Part shown: positions 52,053-61,224 of the stretch, piece after piece | Layout of the letters: each line of letters begins with the position of its first letter | How positions within the stretch are numbered: the first letter of the stretch is position 1 | Assembly (NCBI GenBank): GCA_001447805.1 | Contig: CP013099.1 | Span: 186,001-250,000 of the forward strand | DNA from: Candidatus Tenderia electrophaga | Lineage (GTDB): Bacteria > Pseudomonadota > Gammaproteobacteria > Tenderiales > Tenderiaceae | Length of the DNA stretch: 64,000 bases | Reading direction: 5' to 3' | Translations under genes and position numbers: made by a program | The notes under the pieces: generated by a model | Told to the model about the DNA's origin: nothing | Databases searched by the model: none | Seen by the model: the letters and a program-made list of their open reading frames with translations, nothing else

Positions 52053-54925
52053 GCGCGCTGTGCCGCCCATTTGAGGAAGGAGGCGGCCGGCTGCGGCCGG
52101 CAGTGCAGGAAGCCCTGGATCTCGTCGCAGTCCATGGCGTGCAACATGGACTGTTGGGCCTCGTTGTCCACTCCTTCGGCGATCACCTTCAGTCCCAGCT
52201 TGTGACTCATGTCCACTATCGCCGTCACCAGCGCGTGCATGTCGGGGCGCTGTTCCATCTCGACGATGAAGGAACGGTCGATCTTGACCGCATCCACCGG
52301 CAGTGAGGCGAGATAGCGCAGCGAGGAATAGCCGGTGCCGAAATCGTCGATGAAGATGCGCAGCCCCAGGGCACGCATCTCGCCCAATACCCGCTGCGCC
52401 ACGTGCACGTCCTCCATCAGTACGCTTTCGGTGATTTCGATCTGCAGCAGTCGCGGCGGTACCTGCCAGTGCTCCAGCAGGCGGCGCAACCAGTCCAGCA
52501 GGTCGGGATCGCGGAAATTGCGCGCCGACAGGTTGACTGCCACCGGTACCGCGACGCCGTGAGGCTGCCAGTCGTCCAATTTCCGCACCACCGTCTCCAG
52601 CATCCAGTAGGTCAGCGGCTTTATCAGGCCGGTCTGCTCGGCATCCGGGATGAATATCCCGGGCGGGGTGTCGCCCCTGAGCGGATGATGCCAGCGTACC
52701 AGGGCCTCGGCGCCGGTGATCACGCCGTCACGCACGCCGACCTTGCCCTGGTAGTGCACCGTCAGTTCGCCGGCGTCGATGGCGCGGCGCAGATCGACCA
52801 TCAGCTGCAGCCGTTCCGGGCTCTCCTGCTCGATCCCCTGGTGGTAGAGCTGAATGCCCAGGCCGCTGGTGCGCGCGTGCATGCTGGCGATGTCGGCGCG
52901 GCGGATCAGCAGGCCGGGGTCGTCGCCATGCTCGGGATAGAGGGCGATGCCCAGGTTGGCGTTGAGGTCGACGGCAATCCCGGCCACCGCGAACGGGGCG
53001 TCGAACTCGGCGGCGAGCCGGCGCGCCGCGGCGATGGCCGCCACCGGGTCGGCGTCCGGCACCAGCACCGCGAAGCGGTCGCTGACCAGGCGCGCCACGC
53101 ACCAGGCCGGGTCGACTGCCTGGCGCAGACGGTTTGTCACTGCCACGAGCAGTGCGTCACCCTCGTTGAAGCCGATGGCCAGCTGGACGCGGGTGAAGCG
53201 CTCCAGACTGATGACGATCAGGGCCAGCGCCGCGCCGCGTTGTCGCGCTGCCGCCAGCGCCGTGTGGTACGTTTCCTCCAGCCGGGTGCGGTTGGGCAGG
53301 CCGGTGAGGCTGTCGACGTAGGCCATGCGGCGGATCTTTTCCTCGGCCCGGGCGTGTTCCAGACGGTCGCGCAGGGTCTGGATGCCGAAGGCCAGGTCGG
53401 CGGCCATCTCCTCCAGCAGTTCGAGTTCGGCGGCGTCGAAGGCGGCGCGGTCCTCGGCGTAGAGTTTCAGCGCCCCCATCACCTCGCCGTGAACTGTGAG
53501 CGGCAGGGCGCAGACCGCCAGCGGTGTCGCCACCGCCGGCGCCGCCTGCTGCATGACCTGGGGCCGGCCGCTGCGCATGGCCAGGGCCGCCGGACCCTCG
53601 GCGTCGCGGCCGGCATGGGTCTCGATCCAGCGGTTGAGTTCGGCGCTGGGGCCGGCCACGGCCATGGTGGTGACGCTGCGGTCCGCCGGGTCGAGATAGC
53701 CCACCCAGGCCACCCGATACCCACCTTCCTGGACCGCGACGCGGCAGGTCTCCCGCAGCAGGGCGTTTTCTTCCTGGGCATGCAGCAGGCCGCGGTTGCT
53801 GGCGCTGAGGGTGCGCAGCGCCCGGGTCAGCCGCTGCAGCCGGGCCGCCATGCTGTCGAAATGCAGGGCCAGCCGGCCGAGTTCGTCGCCGCCGTGTTTC
53901 AGTTCGCTGCGCGCTGCCATGTCGCCGCTGCCCAGCGCCTCGGCGGCGGCGATCAGGCGCCGGGTGGGTCGCACCACCAGCAGGTCGGCGAACCACCAGG
54001 CGGCGGCGAAGGCGAGCATTGCCGCGCCTCCCAGAGTGAGCAGGTTGCGGCGCAATGCCTCATCGGCCTCGGCGATGATGCCGGCGGTGGGGATGCCGGC
54101 ACGGGCGAAGGCGCTGCCCGGCGGAGCGCGCGGCAGGGTGCGGCTGACGTAGACCCGGCTGACCTCGTCGACGCCGACCATGCGCACCGGCGGTACCCGG
54201 CCGCTGTCACGGTGGGCGAGGAAGGTCTCCAGTTCCGGGATTTTGTTGCCGACGCGCTCGGGCTCGGACGGGTCGATGGCCATGAGGGTGCCGCTGCCAT
54301 CGAGCAGGGCGATGTTGCTGTCCGGCGGCAGCACCATCTTTTCCATCTGATGCCCGATCCAGTCCATGTCCAGGGACATGAAAATGACGGCGCTGGCGCT
54401 ACCATCCGCCTCCAGCACCGGCTCGGCCAGCACCATGATGTTCATGCCCGTGGTGCGGCCGACCAGGAAACCGCTGGTGACGAAGCGGCGCCCCTCCATG
54501 GCCTCACGAAAATAGCCGCGGTCACTGAGATCGACGCCGACGGCGCGCGGCTCGGCGGCGCAGACCGTGTGGCCGTCGCGATTGATCACGCCGATCAGGC
54601 CGAAGGCGGGGTTGAGCGCGCGCACGTCGGCCAGGCGCCGGCCGCAGGCCTGCGGATCGCTGAGCGGGTGGATGATGGGCTCCCTGGTCAGGCGCAGCAG
54701 GGTCTCGTGAGTGAAATCGACGATCTGGCCGTACTCGGCCGCCACCCGTTCGGCGACGCGTGCGCCTTGGCGTTCGGCCTCCAGCATGTGGTCCTCACGC
54801 TCCTCATAGACGGTCCAGACGATCAGGCCGACGGCGGGCAGAATGGCGAAAAACACCAGCAACAGCAGACGCAGCCGCAGACTGGTGCCGCGACGGGCAA
54901 CTGCGGTTTGGTTGTCGGAATTCAT
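52025..54925 (-). CDS. Cache-HAMP-GAF-GGDEF-EAL protein, probable c-di-GMP phosphodiesterase
   Basis: This 966-aa membrane protein has a first segment LLLLVFFAILPAVGLIVWTV, a Cache-like periplasmic sensor (~45-280), a second segment (AAMLAFAAAWWFADLLV), a HAMP, a GAF-like stretch (~395-535), a GGDEF-type domain and an EAL domain. The GGDEF site reads RLVSDRFAVLV instead of GGDEF, so cyclase activity is probably lost. The EAL domain keeps ITGAEALVRW, QIEITESVLM, FIDDFGTGYSSLRY and VIAEGVDNE, so phosphodiesterase activity is expected. ATG 54925 precedes a plausible membrane anchor. It is convergent with the aldolase gene. Confidence 0.92.
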   Translation of the reverse strand: MNSDNQTAVARRGTSLRLRLLLLVFFAILPAVGLIVWTVYEEREDHMLEAERQGARVAERVAAEYGQIVDFTHETLLRLTREPIIHPLSDPQACGRRLADVRALNPAFGLIGVINRDGHTVCAAEPRAVGVDLSDRGYFREAMEGRRFVTSGFLVGRTTGMNIMVLAEPVLEADGSASAVIFMSLDMDWIGHQMEKMVLPPDSNIALLDGSGTLMAIDPSEPERVGNKIPELETFLAHRDSGRVPPVRMVGVDEVSRVYVSRTLPRAPPGSAFARAGIPTAGIIAEADEALRRNLLTLGGAAMLAFAAAWWFADLLVVRPTRRLIAAAEALGSGDMAARSELKHGGDELGRLALHFDSMAARLQRLTRALRTLSASNRGLLHAQEENALLRETCRVAVQEGGYRVAWVGYLDPADRSVTTMAVAGPSAELNRWIETHAGRDAEGPAALAMRSGRPQVMQQAAPAVATPLAVCALPLTVHGEVMGALKLYAEDRAAFDAAELELLEEMAADLAFGIQTLRDRLEHARAEEKIRRMAYVDSLTGLPNRTRLEETYHTALAAARQRGAALALIVISLERFTRVQLAIGFNEGDALLVAVTNRLRQAVDPAWCVARLVSDRFAVLVPDADPVAAIAAARRLAAEFDAPFAVAGIAVDLNANLGIALYPEHGDDPGLLIRRADIASMHARTSGLGIQLYHQGIEQESPERLQLMVDLRRAIDAGELTVHYQGKVGVRDGVITGAEALVRWHHPLRGDTPPGIFIPDAEQTGLIKPLTYWMLETVVRKLDDWQPHGVAVPVAVNLSARNFRDPDLLDWLRRLLEHWQVPPRLLQIEITESVLMEDVHVAQRVLGEMRALGLRIFIDDFGTGYSSLRYLASLPVDAVKIDRSFIVEMEQRPDMHALVTAIVDMSHKLGLKVIAEGVDNEAQQSMLHAMDCDEIQGFLHCRPQPAASFLKWAAQRAQADSTASR

Positions 54926-55082
54926 TTATTTTTTTCGGCTGTTCGCATCCGAGGTGGCGTGGGCATTTGGAAAGTATAGCCGCTCGGAGAGTTCACAAAA
55001 GGGCTGCGGTCTTTGAGACGCCGGCGGTTCCCGGCTAAGGTTGAGGGTATCATTGGCACGACAATCACAAGGAGCAAACGGT

Positions 55083-55748
55083 ATGGGCAAACGCACCCTG
55101 GAATTGAACGAACGGCTTTACGATTACCTGCTCGCCGTCTCGTTGCGCGACACGCCGGTGCAGGCCGCGCTGCGGGCGGAGACCGATCAACTGGAAATGG
55201 CCAGGATGCAGGTCTCGGCCGATCAGGCCCAGTTCATGGCCCTGCTGGTGAAACTGATCGGTGCCCGGCGCGTTATCGAAGTCGGCACCTTTACCGGCTA
55301 CAGCGCATTGACCTTGGCTCAGGCATTGCCGGACGACGGCCGCCTGATCGCCTGTGACGTCAGTAAAGAATGGACCGACATTGCCAAACGCTATTGGCAG
55401 CAGGCCGGCGTGGCCGACAAGATCGAGTTACGTCTGGCGCCCGCGCTGGAAACCCTGGATACGCTGATCGCAGACCGACAGGGTGCACATTTCGACTTCG
55501 CCTTCATCGATGCAGATAAACAGAATCAGCGCAATTACTACGAGCGGTGCCTCGAATTGATGCGCCCCGGCGGCTTGATCGCCGTGGACAATGTGCTGTG
55601 GGGCGGCAGCGTCGCAGATCCCGAAAACAATCAAGATGACACCCGTGCCATCCGCGACTTCAATGAGTTTGTTTACCAAGACACACGCGTCGATATCAGC
55701 CTGGTGCCGATCGGCGATGGAGTGACGCTGGCGCGCAAGCGGGCCTGA
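55083..55748 (+). CDS. Class I SAM-dependent O-methyltransferase
   Basis: This 221-aa protein has the glycine-rich SAM motif VIEVGTFTGYSALTLAQALP (residues ~61-80), followed by LIACDVSKEWTDIAKRYW and the metal-binding FDFAFIDADKQNQRNYYE, typical of cation-dependent O-methyltransferases (catechol/caffeoyl-CoA-like). AAGGAG at 55069 precedes ATG 55083. The substrate is unknown. It is convergent with the lactonase-like gene, with 7 bp between. Confidence 0.9.
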   Translation: MGKRTLELNERLYDYLLAVSLRDTPVQAALRAETDQLEMARMQVSADQAQFMALLVKLIGARRVIEVGTFTGYSALTLAQALPDDGRLIACDVSKEWTDIAKRYWQQAGVADKIELRLAPALETLDTLIADRQGAHFDFAFIDADKQNQRNYYERCLELMRPGGLIAVDNVLWGGSVADPENNQDDTRAIRDFNEFVYQDTRVDISLVPIGDGVTLARKRA

Positions 55749-55755
55749 AGCGGGC

Positions 55756-56829
55756 CTACTCGGCACAGGCGTGCCGCTGTGCCTGGCTGAGTTCAAGGGT
55801 GGCGGTGCCGGGTTCAGCTTGGAGCGTCTGCAAAGGCGTAAGCAAACCCTTTTCGGGCTCGACGCTGTAGACGTTGATGCTGCTGCTGCGTACGTTGGCG
55901 ACATAGGCATGGCGGCCGCTGCCATCCAGTGTGATGGAAAAGGGGCCGATGCCGGCGGCGACGCTGCCGATTTTGAGCGGTATTCCATCGGCTTGCAGGG
56001 CGTAGGTGGTGACATCGTTGGAGCCGAAATTGGCGGTGTAGAGATAGCGGCCTTCCCAGTCGATCATGAGGGCATAGGGATAGGTGGGGGCCGCGATGCG
56101 ACGCCGGAATTTGAGTGTGCCGCGTTGGCCGTCTATGCGGTAGATGGACAGAGTGCTGCCGAGGCCGTCGGCCACGTAGAGAAAATCGCCCGAGGGTGCT
56201 ACCACCGCCGCGGCCGGGCTGTTGCCGGCGGCCACCTGGCCCTGTACCTGCAACCTGCCGCTGTGTGGATCAATGGCATAGCTGCCGACGCTGTGGTCGG
56301 CGTAGTGGGTGACATAGAGCCAGCGTCCGCAGGGATCAATGGCGATGTCGGTGGGGTAAGCGCCGCTGGCGAAATGCCCGATGGGGGACAGTTCACCCTG
56401 TGGGTTCTCGATACGAAACACTTGAATGCTGTCGCTGTTGCCGTTGCCGACAAAGACAAAGCGACCCAGGGGGTCGATGGCGACGGTTTCCGGACTTTTG
56501 CCGGTGGCCAGCGGCGCGCCGAGCTGGTGCAGGCGTGCGGCACCGCTGTTGAGCGTAAACGCGGTCAGCGTGTCGGCCCAGATATCAACCACGTACAGCG
56601 TTTGGCCGGCGGCGGCCGCGTCGCGCGGTGCGCTGCCGCTGGCCAGGATGTTGAGCGCCTCAAGCTTGCCGCCGGCGTCGATTTTAAACAGGGAGATGGA
56701 GCCGTCCTGAATATTGGGGGCGTAGGCGTAGCCGGAAGGGGGGGTGCCGCTGGCCGCGTGGACGGCAGCGCACACCAGCAACAGGGGTGTGATGAACAGG
56801 CGCAGAAATTGAGTCCGCTGAATCGTCAC
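55756..56829 (-). CDS. Beta-propeller protein of the YVTN/lactonase family
   Basis: This 357-aa exported protein (signal LFITPLLLVCAAVHAAS) has seven blade-like repeats: YAYAPNIQDGSISLFKIDAG, TLYVVDIWADTLTAFTLN, FVFVGNGNSDSIQVFRIE, WLYVTHYADHSVGSYAID, FLYVADGLGSTLSIYRID, YLYTANFGSNDVTTYALQ and HAYVANVRSSSINVYSVE. This is the beta-propeller lactonase/YVTN type. Cytosolic 6-phosphogluconolactonase is unlikely because of the signal peptide. Confidence 0.85.
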   Translation of the reverse strand: MTIQRTQFLRLFITPLLLVCAAVHAASGTPPSGYAYAPNIQDGSISLFKIDAGGKLEALNILASGSAPRDAAAAGQTLYVVDIWADTLTAFTLNSGAARLHQLGAPLATGKSPETVAIDPLGRFVFVGNGNSDSIQVFRIENPQGELSPIGHFASGAYPTDIAIDPCGRWLYVTHYADHSVGSYAIDPHSGRLQVQGQVAAGNSPAAAVVAPSGDFLYVADGLGSTLSIYRIDGQRGTLKFRRRIAAPTYPYALMIDWEGRYLYTANFGSNDVTTYALQADGIPLKIGSVAAGIGPFSITLDGSGRHAYVANVRSSSINVYSVEPEKGLLTPLQTLQAEPGTATLELSQAQRHACAE

Positions 56830-56900
56830 GTCGCCTCGCGTTGGTTATGTTCCCCTCTTTTTCAAGTGTAGACCACGACCGCGCATCGATTAAGCCGGGC

Positions 56901-57152
56901 TTAGTGACGCTGTTGCAGCGCTTGGCGCAGCCTTTGTTTTTGCTCCGCCGTCAGGCTGACGTCGTCGCGGCTTTCGATATAGGCCTGCAGTTGAGGCGAG
57001 GCACGATGCAAAAAGGCCAATTGGCCGGCGTAGTTGCGGCAATATTTGCACATCAGAAGATGCATCTTCAGACTCAGGCGTTGGTGCAGAGCCAGCGCCC
57101 GGTCCAGTCGTTGTGACGCCATATCAGACGCCTGTTGGCAGCTCATCATCAT
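56901..57152 (-). CDS. Small zinc-finger anti-sigma-like protein
   Basis: This 83-aa protein contains HLLMCKYCRNYAGQL (H-x3-C-x2-C), the zinc-binding pattern of ZAS anti-sigma factors, with no membrane segment. It starts 4 bp after the ECF sigma gene stop, the standard arrangement. It would bind and silence the sigma factor, releasing it on a stress signal such as redox change. Confidence 0.78.
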   Translation of the reverse strand: MMMSCQQASDMASQRLDRALALHQRLSLKMHLLMCKYCRNYAGQLAFLHRASPQLQAYIESRDDVSLTAEQKQRLRQALQQRH

Positions 57153-57156
57153 GTGT

Positions 57157-57741
57157 TCACCCGTCTTGTGTGTCGCCGAACCAGGTCAGGCTCAGGCATT
57201 GCCGGAGGCGCATACGCATCCTGGAAAGCAGCGTCCATAGATTGTTAGTCGAGGAAAGCGCCAGTTCCTTGCAAATGCTGTCGCTATCCAGACCGTCGAT
57301 CTCGCGCAGTATGAACAAGCTCGCCATGCGCCCCGGCAGACGCGCGACGCAGGCCTCCAGGGCGCGCCAGAAGCGCTCTTGTTCCAGTGCCGCGTCGGGG
57401 TCGCTCCAGCGCTTGACATCGAACTTCCAGTGTCCTTTACCGTCAAATGATTCAAGTTGTATGTCGTCCAATTGCCGGGCGACCTCGTTTTGTGGCTGTT
57501 CGCGCATGGCCTTGCGCAGGTGGTCGATAATCTTGTGTTTCAGGATGCCGATCAGCCAGGTCTTCTCCGATGAATTACCGGCGAAGCGTTGCCGCGCTTT
57601 GAGCGCGGCGAGAAAGGTTTCTTGGACCAGTTCTTCGGCCAACATTTCATCGCGCAGGCGGAAATAGGCATGGCGATAAAGTGCGTCGCCATAGAGGTCG
57701 GGCCAGCGGCCGGGATCGGAAAGTGGCGTCATAGGATTCAT
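57157..57741 (-). CDS. ECF-type RNA polymerase sigma factor
   Basis: This 194-aa protein has region 2 (YRHAYFRLRDEMLAEELVQE, TWLIGILKHKIIDHLRK) and region 4 (LPGRMASLFILREIDGLDSD, NNLWTLLSRMRMRLRQCL) of extracytoplasmic-function sigma factors. It is followed by the anti-sigma-like gene. The target regulon is unknown; the divergent lipoprotein gene at 57837 and the downstream beta-propeller gene are nearby candidates. Confidence 0.92.
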   Translation of the reverse strand: MNPMTPLSDPGRWPDLYGDALYRHAYFRLRDEMLAEELVQETFLAALKARQRFAGNSSEKTWLIGILKHKIIDHLRKAMREQPQNEVARQLDDIQLESFDGKGHWKFDVKRWSDPDAALEQERFWRALEACVARLPGRMASLFILREIDGLDSDSICKELALSSTNNLWTLLSRMRMRLRQCLSLTWFGDTQDG

Positions 57742-57836
57742 TTTCTAACACAAAAGCGCCGCCTCCGGGAATTGCACGGGGCTGTGATAAGATTCCGAGG
57801 CATAGGCCGATACAGATCGGTAATGAGGATGTATGT

Positions 57837-59651
57837 GTGATTGGTGGCGCTAAAATCGGTCGCTTCGGCGGTATCGTACTGGCCGTGTCGGCAGTGATGC
57901 TGACAGGCTGCGAGGACGATTCCAACAGTTTCCGCGCCCTGCCCTTCGGGGCTACCGCTATCGGTCCCGATGACACTGCGCCGCTGCCCGATCCGGTCAA
58001 GGTGATGGTGGTGGGGGATGGCGCCTCGCCCGAACTGGCGAATGTGCTCGGCGGCCGCAATTTCGACGTCACCAATGTTCCGTTCGACAACAGCTTGGCC
58101 GCCGCCGACATCGACATGGCGGGGGACTACATCGTCTGGACCGACAACCGCAACGGCAACCCGGACATCTATGGCTATCAGATTTCCACTGGCGCCGAGT
58201 TTGCCGTCAGCACCGCGGCGGGAGCGCAGCGTTCCCCCAAGATCGCGGGCGATTACGTGGTGTGGGAGGACAGCCGCAACGGCAACGTCGATATCTATGG
58301 TTACCGGCTGTTGACGGGCACCGGCTTCGCCATCACCACGGCGCTGCAAAACCAACGCTTTCCCCAAATCGACGGTGACTACGTGGTATGGCAGGACAGC
58401 CGTAACGGTGAGGCCGACATCTATGCCTACCGCATTTCCACCGGTGAAGAGCTGGCCATCTCAACCGCTGCCGACAAGCAGTGGAATCCGCACATCGATG
58501 GCGACTACATCGTTTGGCAGTCCTACCAGGGCGGGCTCAGTGATATCCATTACTACCGCATTTCCAGCGCCCAGACGACCATGCTCAGCGCCGCCGGCAG
58601 TCAATACAATCCCCAGGTGTCCGGCCACTACCTGGTTTGGGTGGACAATCGCAATGGCAGCGATGATATCTATGCCTATGATCTGAGCAGTGCTCAGGAG
58701 ATCGTTGTGAGCAGTGCCGCCAACCAGCAACTGCGGCCGCAGGTTGCCGGCGACTATGTGGTGTGGCAGGACTACCGCAACGGCAGCGACTATGACATCT
58801 ATGCCTATCACCTCCCCAGCGCCAGCGAGATCGCGGTCGCCGTGGCGGCTGGTGACCAGACCAGCGCGCGAATTCACGGCGATCTGATCGTCTGGCAGGA
58901 TGGCCGTATGGGCGACAACGACGTGCGTGCCTACCGTCTGTCAACGGCCCAGCAGATTCAGATGACCGATCACGCCACCGCGCAGACCCAGCCGGCCCTG
59001 AGCGCCGACCACATCGCCTGGCTCGACGCGCGCCGCGGTGTGGTGGACGTGATGTTCCGTGAGGGCACGGCGGGTGATAACCAGATCGCTACTTCGGCTT
59101 GGCTCACCCCGGCCGGCGTCACTGATTTCGGCGCCAACAAGGCTGTGCTGCTGGGCAGCGATATCTTCTCCGCAGAGATCATGCTGCAGCTGTTCGATGC
59201 CGCCGTGGCCGCCAATGTCGGCGTGCTGGGGCTGGGCGGCACAGGCAACGCCCTGGCCACCGCGCTGGCCAATGCGGGACGCTACGGCCTGGGCGTCACG
59301 CCTGACAGCGGTTGTTTCCCAACCCAGATTATCGCCCTGGACCCCGATCATGCCGTGTTCACCGACTTGAACACGGCCGCCGTGATCGACCTGGAAACCA
59401 GCAATGCGGTCACCATGGACGAGTTGGCCATCAGTTTCGATGTTAACGATCCCACCAATCCGCGCCAGTTGGCCAGCTTCAGCGGCAACATGTGCAATGC
59501 CTCCCAGCCCGCCCTGGTGGAATTCAACGCCGCCAACGGCACGCCGGTATTACTGGACGGCAGCGCCAGTGTGGCGGATAACTACGAATACTGGAGCGAT
59601 GCGCGCCGTACCCTGCTGGTCAACGCCATGAATTATCTGGCCGGCGACTAA
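57837..59651 (+). CDS. Lipoprotein with eight TolB-like propeller repeats
   Basis: This 604-aa protein has a lipobox VMLTGCEDD (cysteine at residue 25). Residues ~90-410 contain eight repeats of ~44 residues with a core like GDYVVWQDSRNGxxDIYxY, for example GDYIVWTDNRNGNPDIYGY, GDYVVWEDSRNGNVDIYGY and GHYLVWVDNRNGSDDIYAY, with the last more divergent (ADHIAWLDARRGVVDV). They should form a beta-propeller. The C-terminal ~190 residues (VTDFGANKAVLLGSDIFS, GVLGLGGTGNALATALAN) form another, unrecognised domain. The start is GTG 57837. It is divergent from the ECF sigma gene across 95 bp. Confidence 0.82.
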   Translation: MIGGAKIGRFGGIVLAVSAVMLTGCEDDSNSFRALPFGATAIGPDDTAPLPDPVKVMVVGDGASPELANVLGGRNFDVTNVPFDNSLAAADIDMAGDYIVWTDNRNGNPDIYGYQISTGAEFAVSTAAGAQRSPKIAGDYVVWEDSRNGNVDIYGYRLLTGTGFAITTALQNQRFPQIDGDYVVWQDSRNGEADIYAYRISTGEELAISTAADKQWNPHIDGDYIVWQSYQGGLSDIHYYRISSAQTTMLSAAGSQYNPQVSGHYLVWVDNRNGSDDIYAYDLSSAQEIVVSSAANQQLRPQVAGDYVVWQDYRNGSDYDIYAYHLPSASEIAVAVAAGDQTSARIHGDLIVWQDGRMGDNDVRAYRLSTAQQIQMTDHATAQTQPALSADHIAWLDARRGVVDVMFREGTAGDNQIATSAWLTPAGVTDFGANKAVLLGSDIFSAEIMLQLFDAAVAANVGVLGLGGTGNALATALANAGRYGLGVTPDSGCFPTQIIALDPDHAVFTDLNTAAVIDLETSNAVTMDELAISFDVNDPTNPRQLASFSGNMCNASQPALVEFNAANGTPVLLDGSASVADNYEYWSDARRTLLVNAMNYLAGD

Positions 59652-59772
59652 GCACTCTCCGCGCGCCGTCGCTGGGCCGTCGGCGCCGCTGTGAAATTTG
59701 TCTAAGTGTCTGATCGGGGTGGCAAGTTTGTCATTATTGGTCGGCATGGCGGTGCCCACCGCACATCAATTC

Positions 59773-59801
59773 GCTGTTTGTCTGATCAGTTTGGCTATAA
59801 T
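59773..59801 (+). promoter_or_regulatory. Possible promoter upstream of pilU
   Basis: TATAAT at 59796-59801 is a consensus -10 box, but no good -35 is seen 16-18 bp upstream. It lies ~80 bp before ATG 59881. Confidence 0.3.
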
Positions 59802-59880
59802 CAGCTAATATTTTCCGGGTCTACTGCCGATTTCGTACTTACCCGGTTCAGCGAATCACGATAAGCCTCCGAAGAGGGAA

Positions 59881-61095
59881 ATGGTGCCGATTAAACAAAA
59901 ACAAGCCCAGGAATTCGCCGATATCGACGTGTTGCTGAGAGCCATGGCGGAACAGGAGGCATCGGATCTATTTATCACCGCCGGCCTGCCCCCCAGTCTC
60001 AAGATCAATGGTTCGGTGGTACCGCTGGCCGACCGCCCGTTGAATATCGATCAGGCCAAGGCGCTGGTCTACGCTGTGATGACGCCGGAGCAGGCGCACA
60101 GCTTCGAAGAGCATCTCGAGGCCAACTTCGCCCTGCACAAGCCCGCCCTGGGGCGGTTCCGCGTCAATATCTTCCGCCAGCAGAACGAGGTCGGCATGGT
60201 CATTCGACGCATCAAGATGCAGATCCCGACCTTTGAGGAGTTGCAGTTACCGATGCAATTGAAAGACCTGGCCATGGGCAGGCGCGGCCTGGTGCTGCTG
60301 GTGGGCGCCACCGGCTCGGGTAAGTCATCCACTCTGGCCGCCATGATCGGCCACCGCAACCAATACAGCCACGGCCATATCGTCAGCGTTGAGGACCCGG
60401 TGGAATACGTCCACATCCATCGCGGCTGCATCGTCACCCAGCGCGAGGTGGGCATCGATACCCATTCTTACGAGGCGGCGCTGAAGAACACCCTGCGCCA
60501 GGCCCCGGACGTGATCATGATCGGCGAGATTCGTTCGCGCGAGACCATGGAACACGCCATCGCCTTCGCCGAGACCGGCCACTTGGTGCTGTCCACCCTG
60601 CATGCCACCAATGCCTATCAGGCCCTGGACCGGATTATCAATTTCTTTCCCGACGAGCGCCGTTCACAGCTGCTGATGGATCTGTCCATGCACTTGAGCG
60701 CCGTGGTGGCCCAGCGTTTGATCCCGTGCTCGCGCGGTCAGCGCCGCCGCGTTGCCGTCGAAGTGATGCTCAACACTCCGCTGGTCTCCGATCTGATCCT
60801 GCGCGGCGAGACCCATTTGCTGCGCGATGTAATGAAGAAATCCAGTCAGCAGGGCATGAAGACCTTCGACCAGGCCTTGTTCGAACTGTGCAAAGAGGGG
60901 GTGATCACCCACGACGACGCCATCATGTATGCCGATTCGCCCAACGAGGTGCGGCTGATGATCAAACTGGACGGTCGGCACGACCCCGGTGAGCTGGCCT
61001 CCGCCATGCAAGGGGTCACCTTCGACGGCGCCGACGGGCCGGCCAACGGCGACAAGGTGGTGTTGCACCACGCGCGGCCACACAAGAAGCGCTGA
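59881..61095 (+). CDS. pilU: Type IV pilus twitching ATPase PilU
   Basis: This 404-aa hexameric ATPase has Walker A GATGSGKSSTLAAMI (~140-154), the Asp box SVEDPVEYVH, Walker B DVIMIGEIRSRETMEHAI and the His box TGHLVLSTLHATNAYQALDR. The C-terminus matches PilU rather than PilT, with a long tail (ITHDDAIMYADSPNEVRLMI). PilU aids PilT in pilus retraction. Usually pilT precedes pilU, but here the upstream gene is the repeat lipoprotein, so pilT is elsewhere. GAAGAGGGAA precedes ATG 59881. A strong terminator follows. Confidence 0.94.
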   Translation: MVPIKQKQAQEFADIDVLLRAMAEQEASDLFITAGLPPSLKINGSVVPLADRPLNIDQAKALVYAVMTPEQAHSFEEHLEANFALHKPALGRFRVNIFRQQNEVGMVIRRIKMQIPTFEELQLPMQLKDLAMGRRGLVLLVGATGSGKSSTLAAMIGHRNQYSHGHIVSVEDPVEYVHIHRGCIVTQREVGIDTHSYEAALKNTLRQAPDVIMIGEIRSRETMEHAIAFAETGHLVLSTLHATNAYQALDRIINFFPDERRSQLLMDLSMHLSAVVAQRLIPCSRGQRRRVAVEVMLNTPLVSDLILRGETHLLRDVMKKSSQQGMKTFDQALFELCKEGVITHDDAIMYADSPNEVRLMIKLDGRHDPGELASAMQGVTFDGADGPANGDKVVLHHARPHKKR

Positions 61096-61116
61096 GTAAT
61101 AGCTGTCGGGTGATGA

Positions 61117-61146
61117 AAGGCCGCCAGACTCAGCGGCCTTTTTTGT
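61117..61146 (+). terminator. Rho-independent terminator after pilU
   Basis: AAGGCCGC and GCGGCCTT form an 8-bp stem with a CAGACTCA loop, followed by TTTTTTGTG. This is a typical intrinsic terminator. Confidence 0.88.
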
Positions 61147-61224
61147 GTGCGCCCGGCATGTCCTTCACCTCAATCACTGGCGTCTTGGAGCCAGCCAGGA
61201 GAGGGATCGGCGGCGTCGGTGTGT

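Noticed and set aside
52403-54979. 858-codon plus-strand frame across the GGDEF/EAL gene
   Set aside because: It is antisense to a gene with complete EAL motifs. The GC-rich third codon position of the minus-strand gene produces the open frame.
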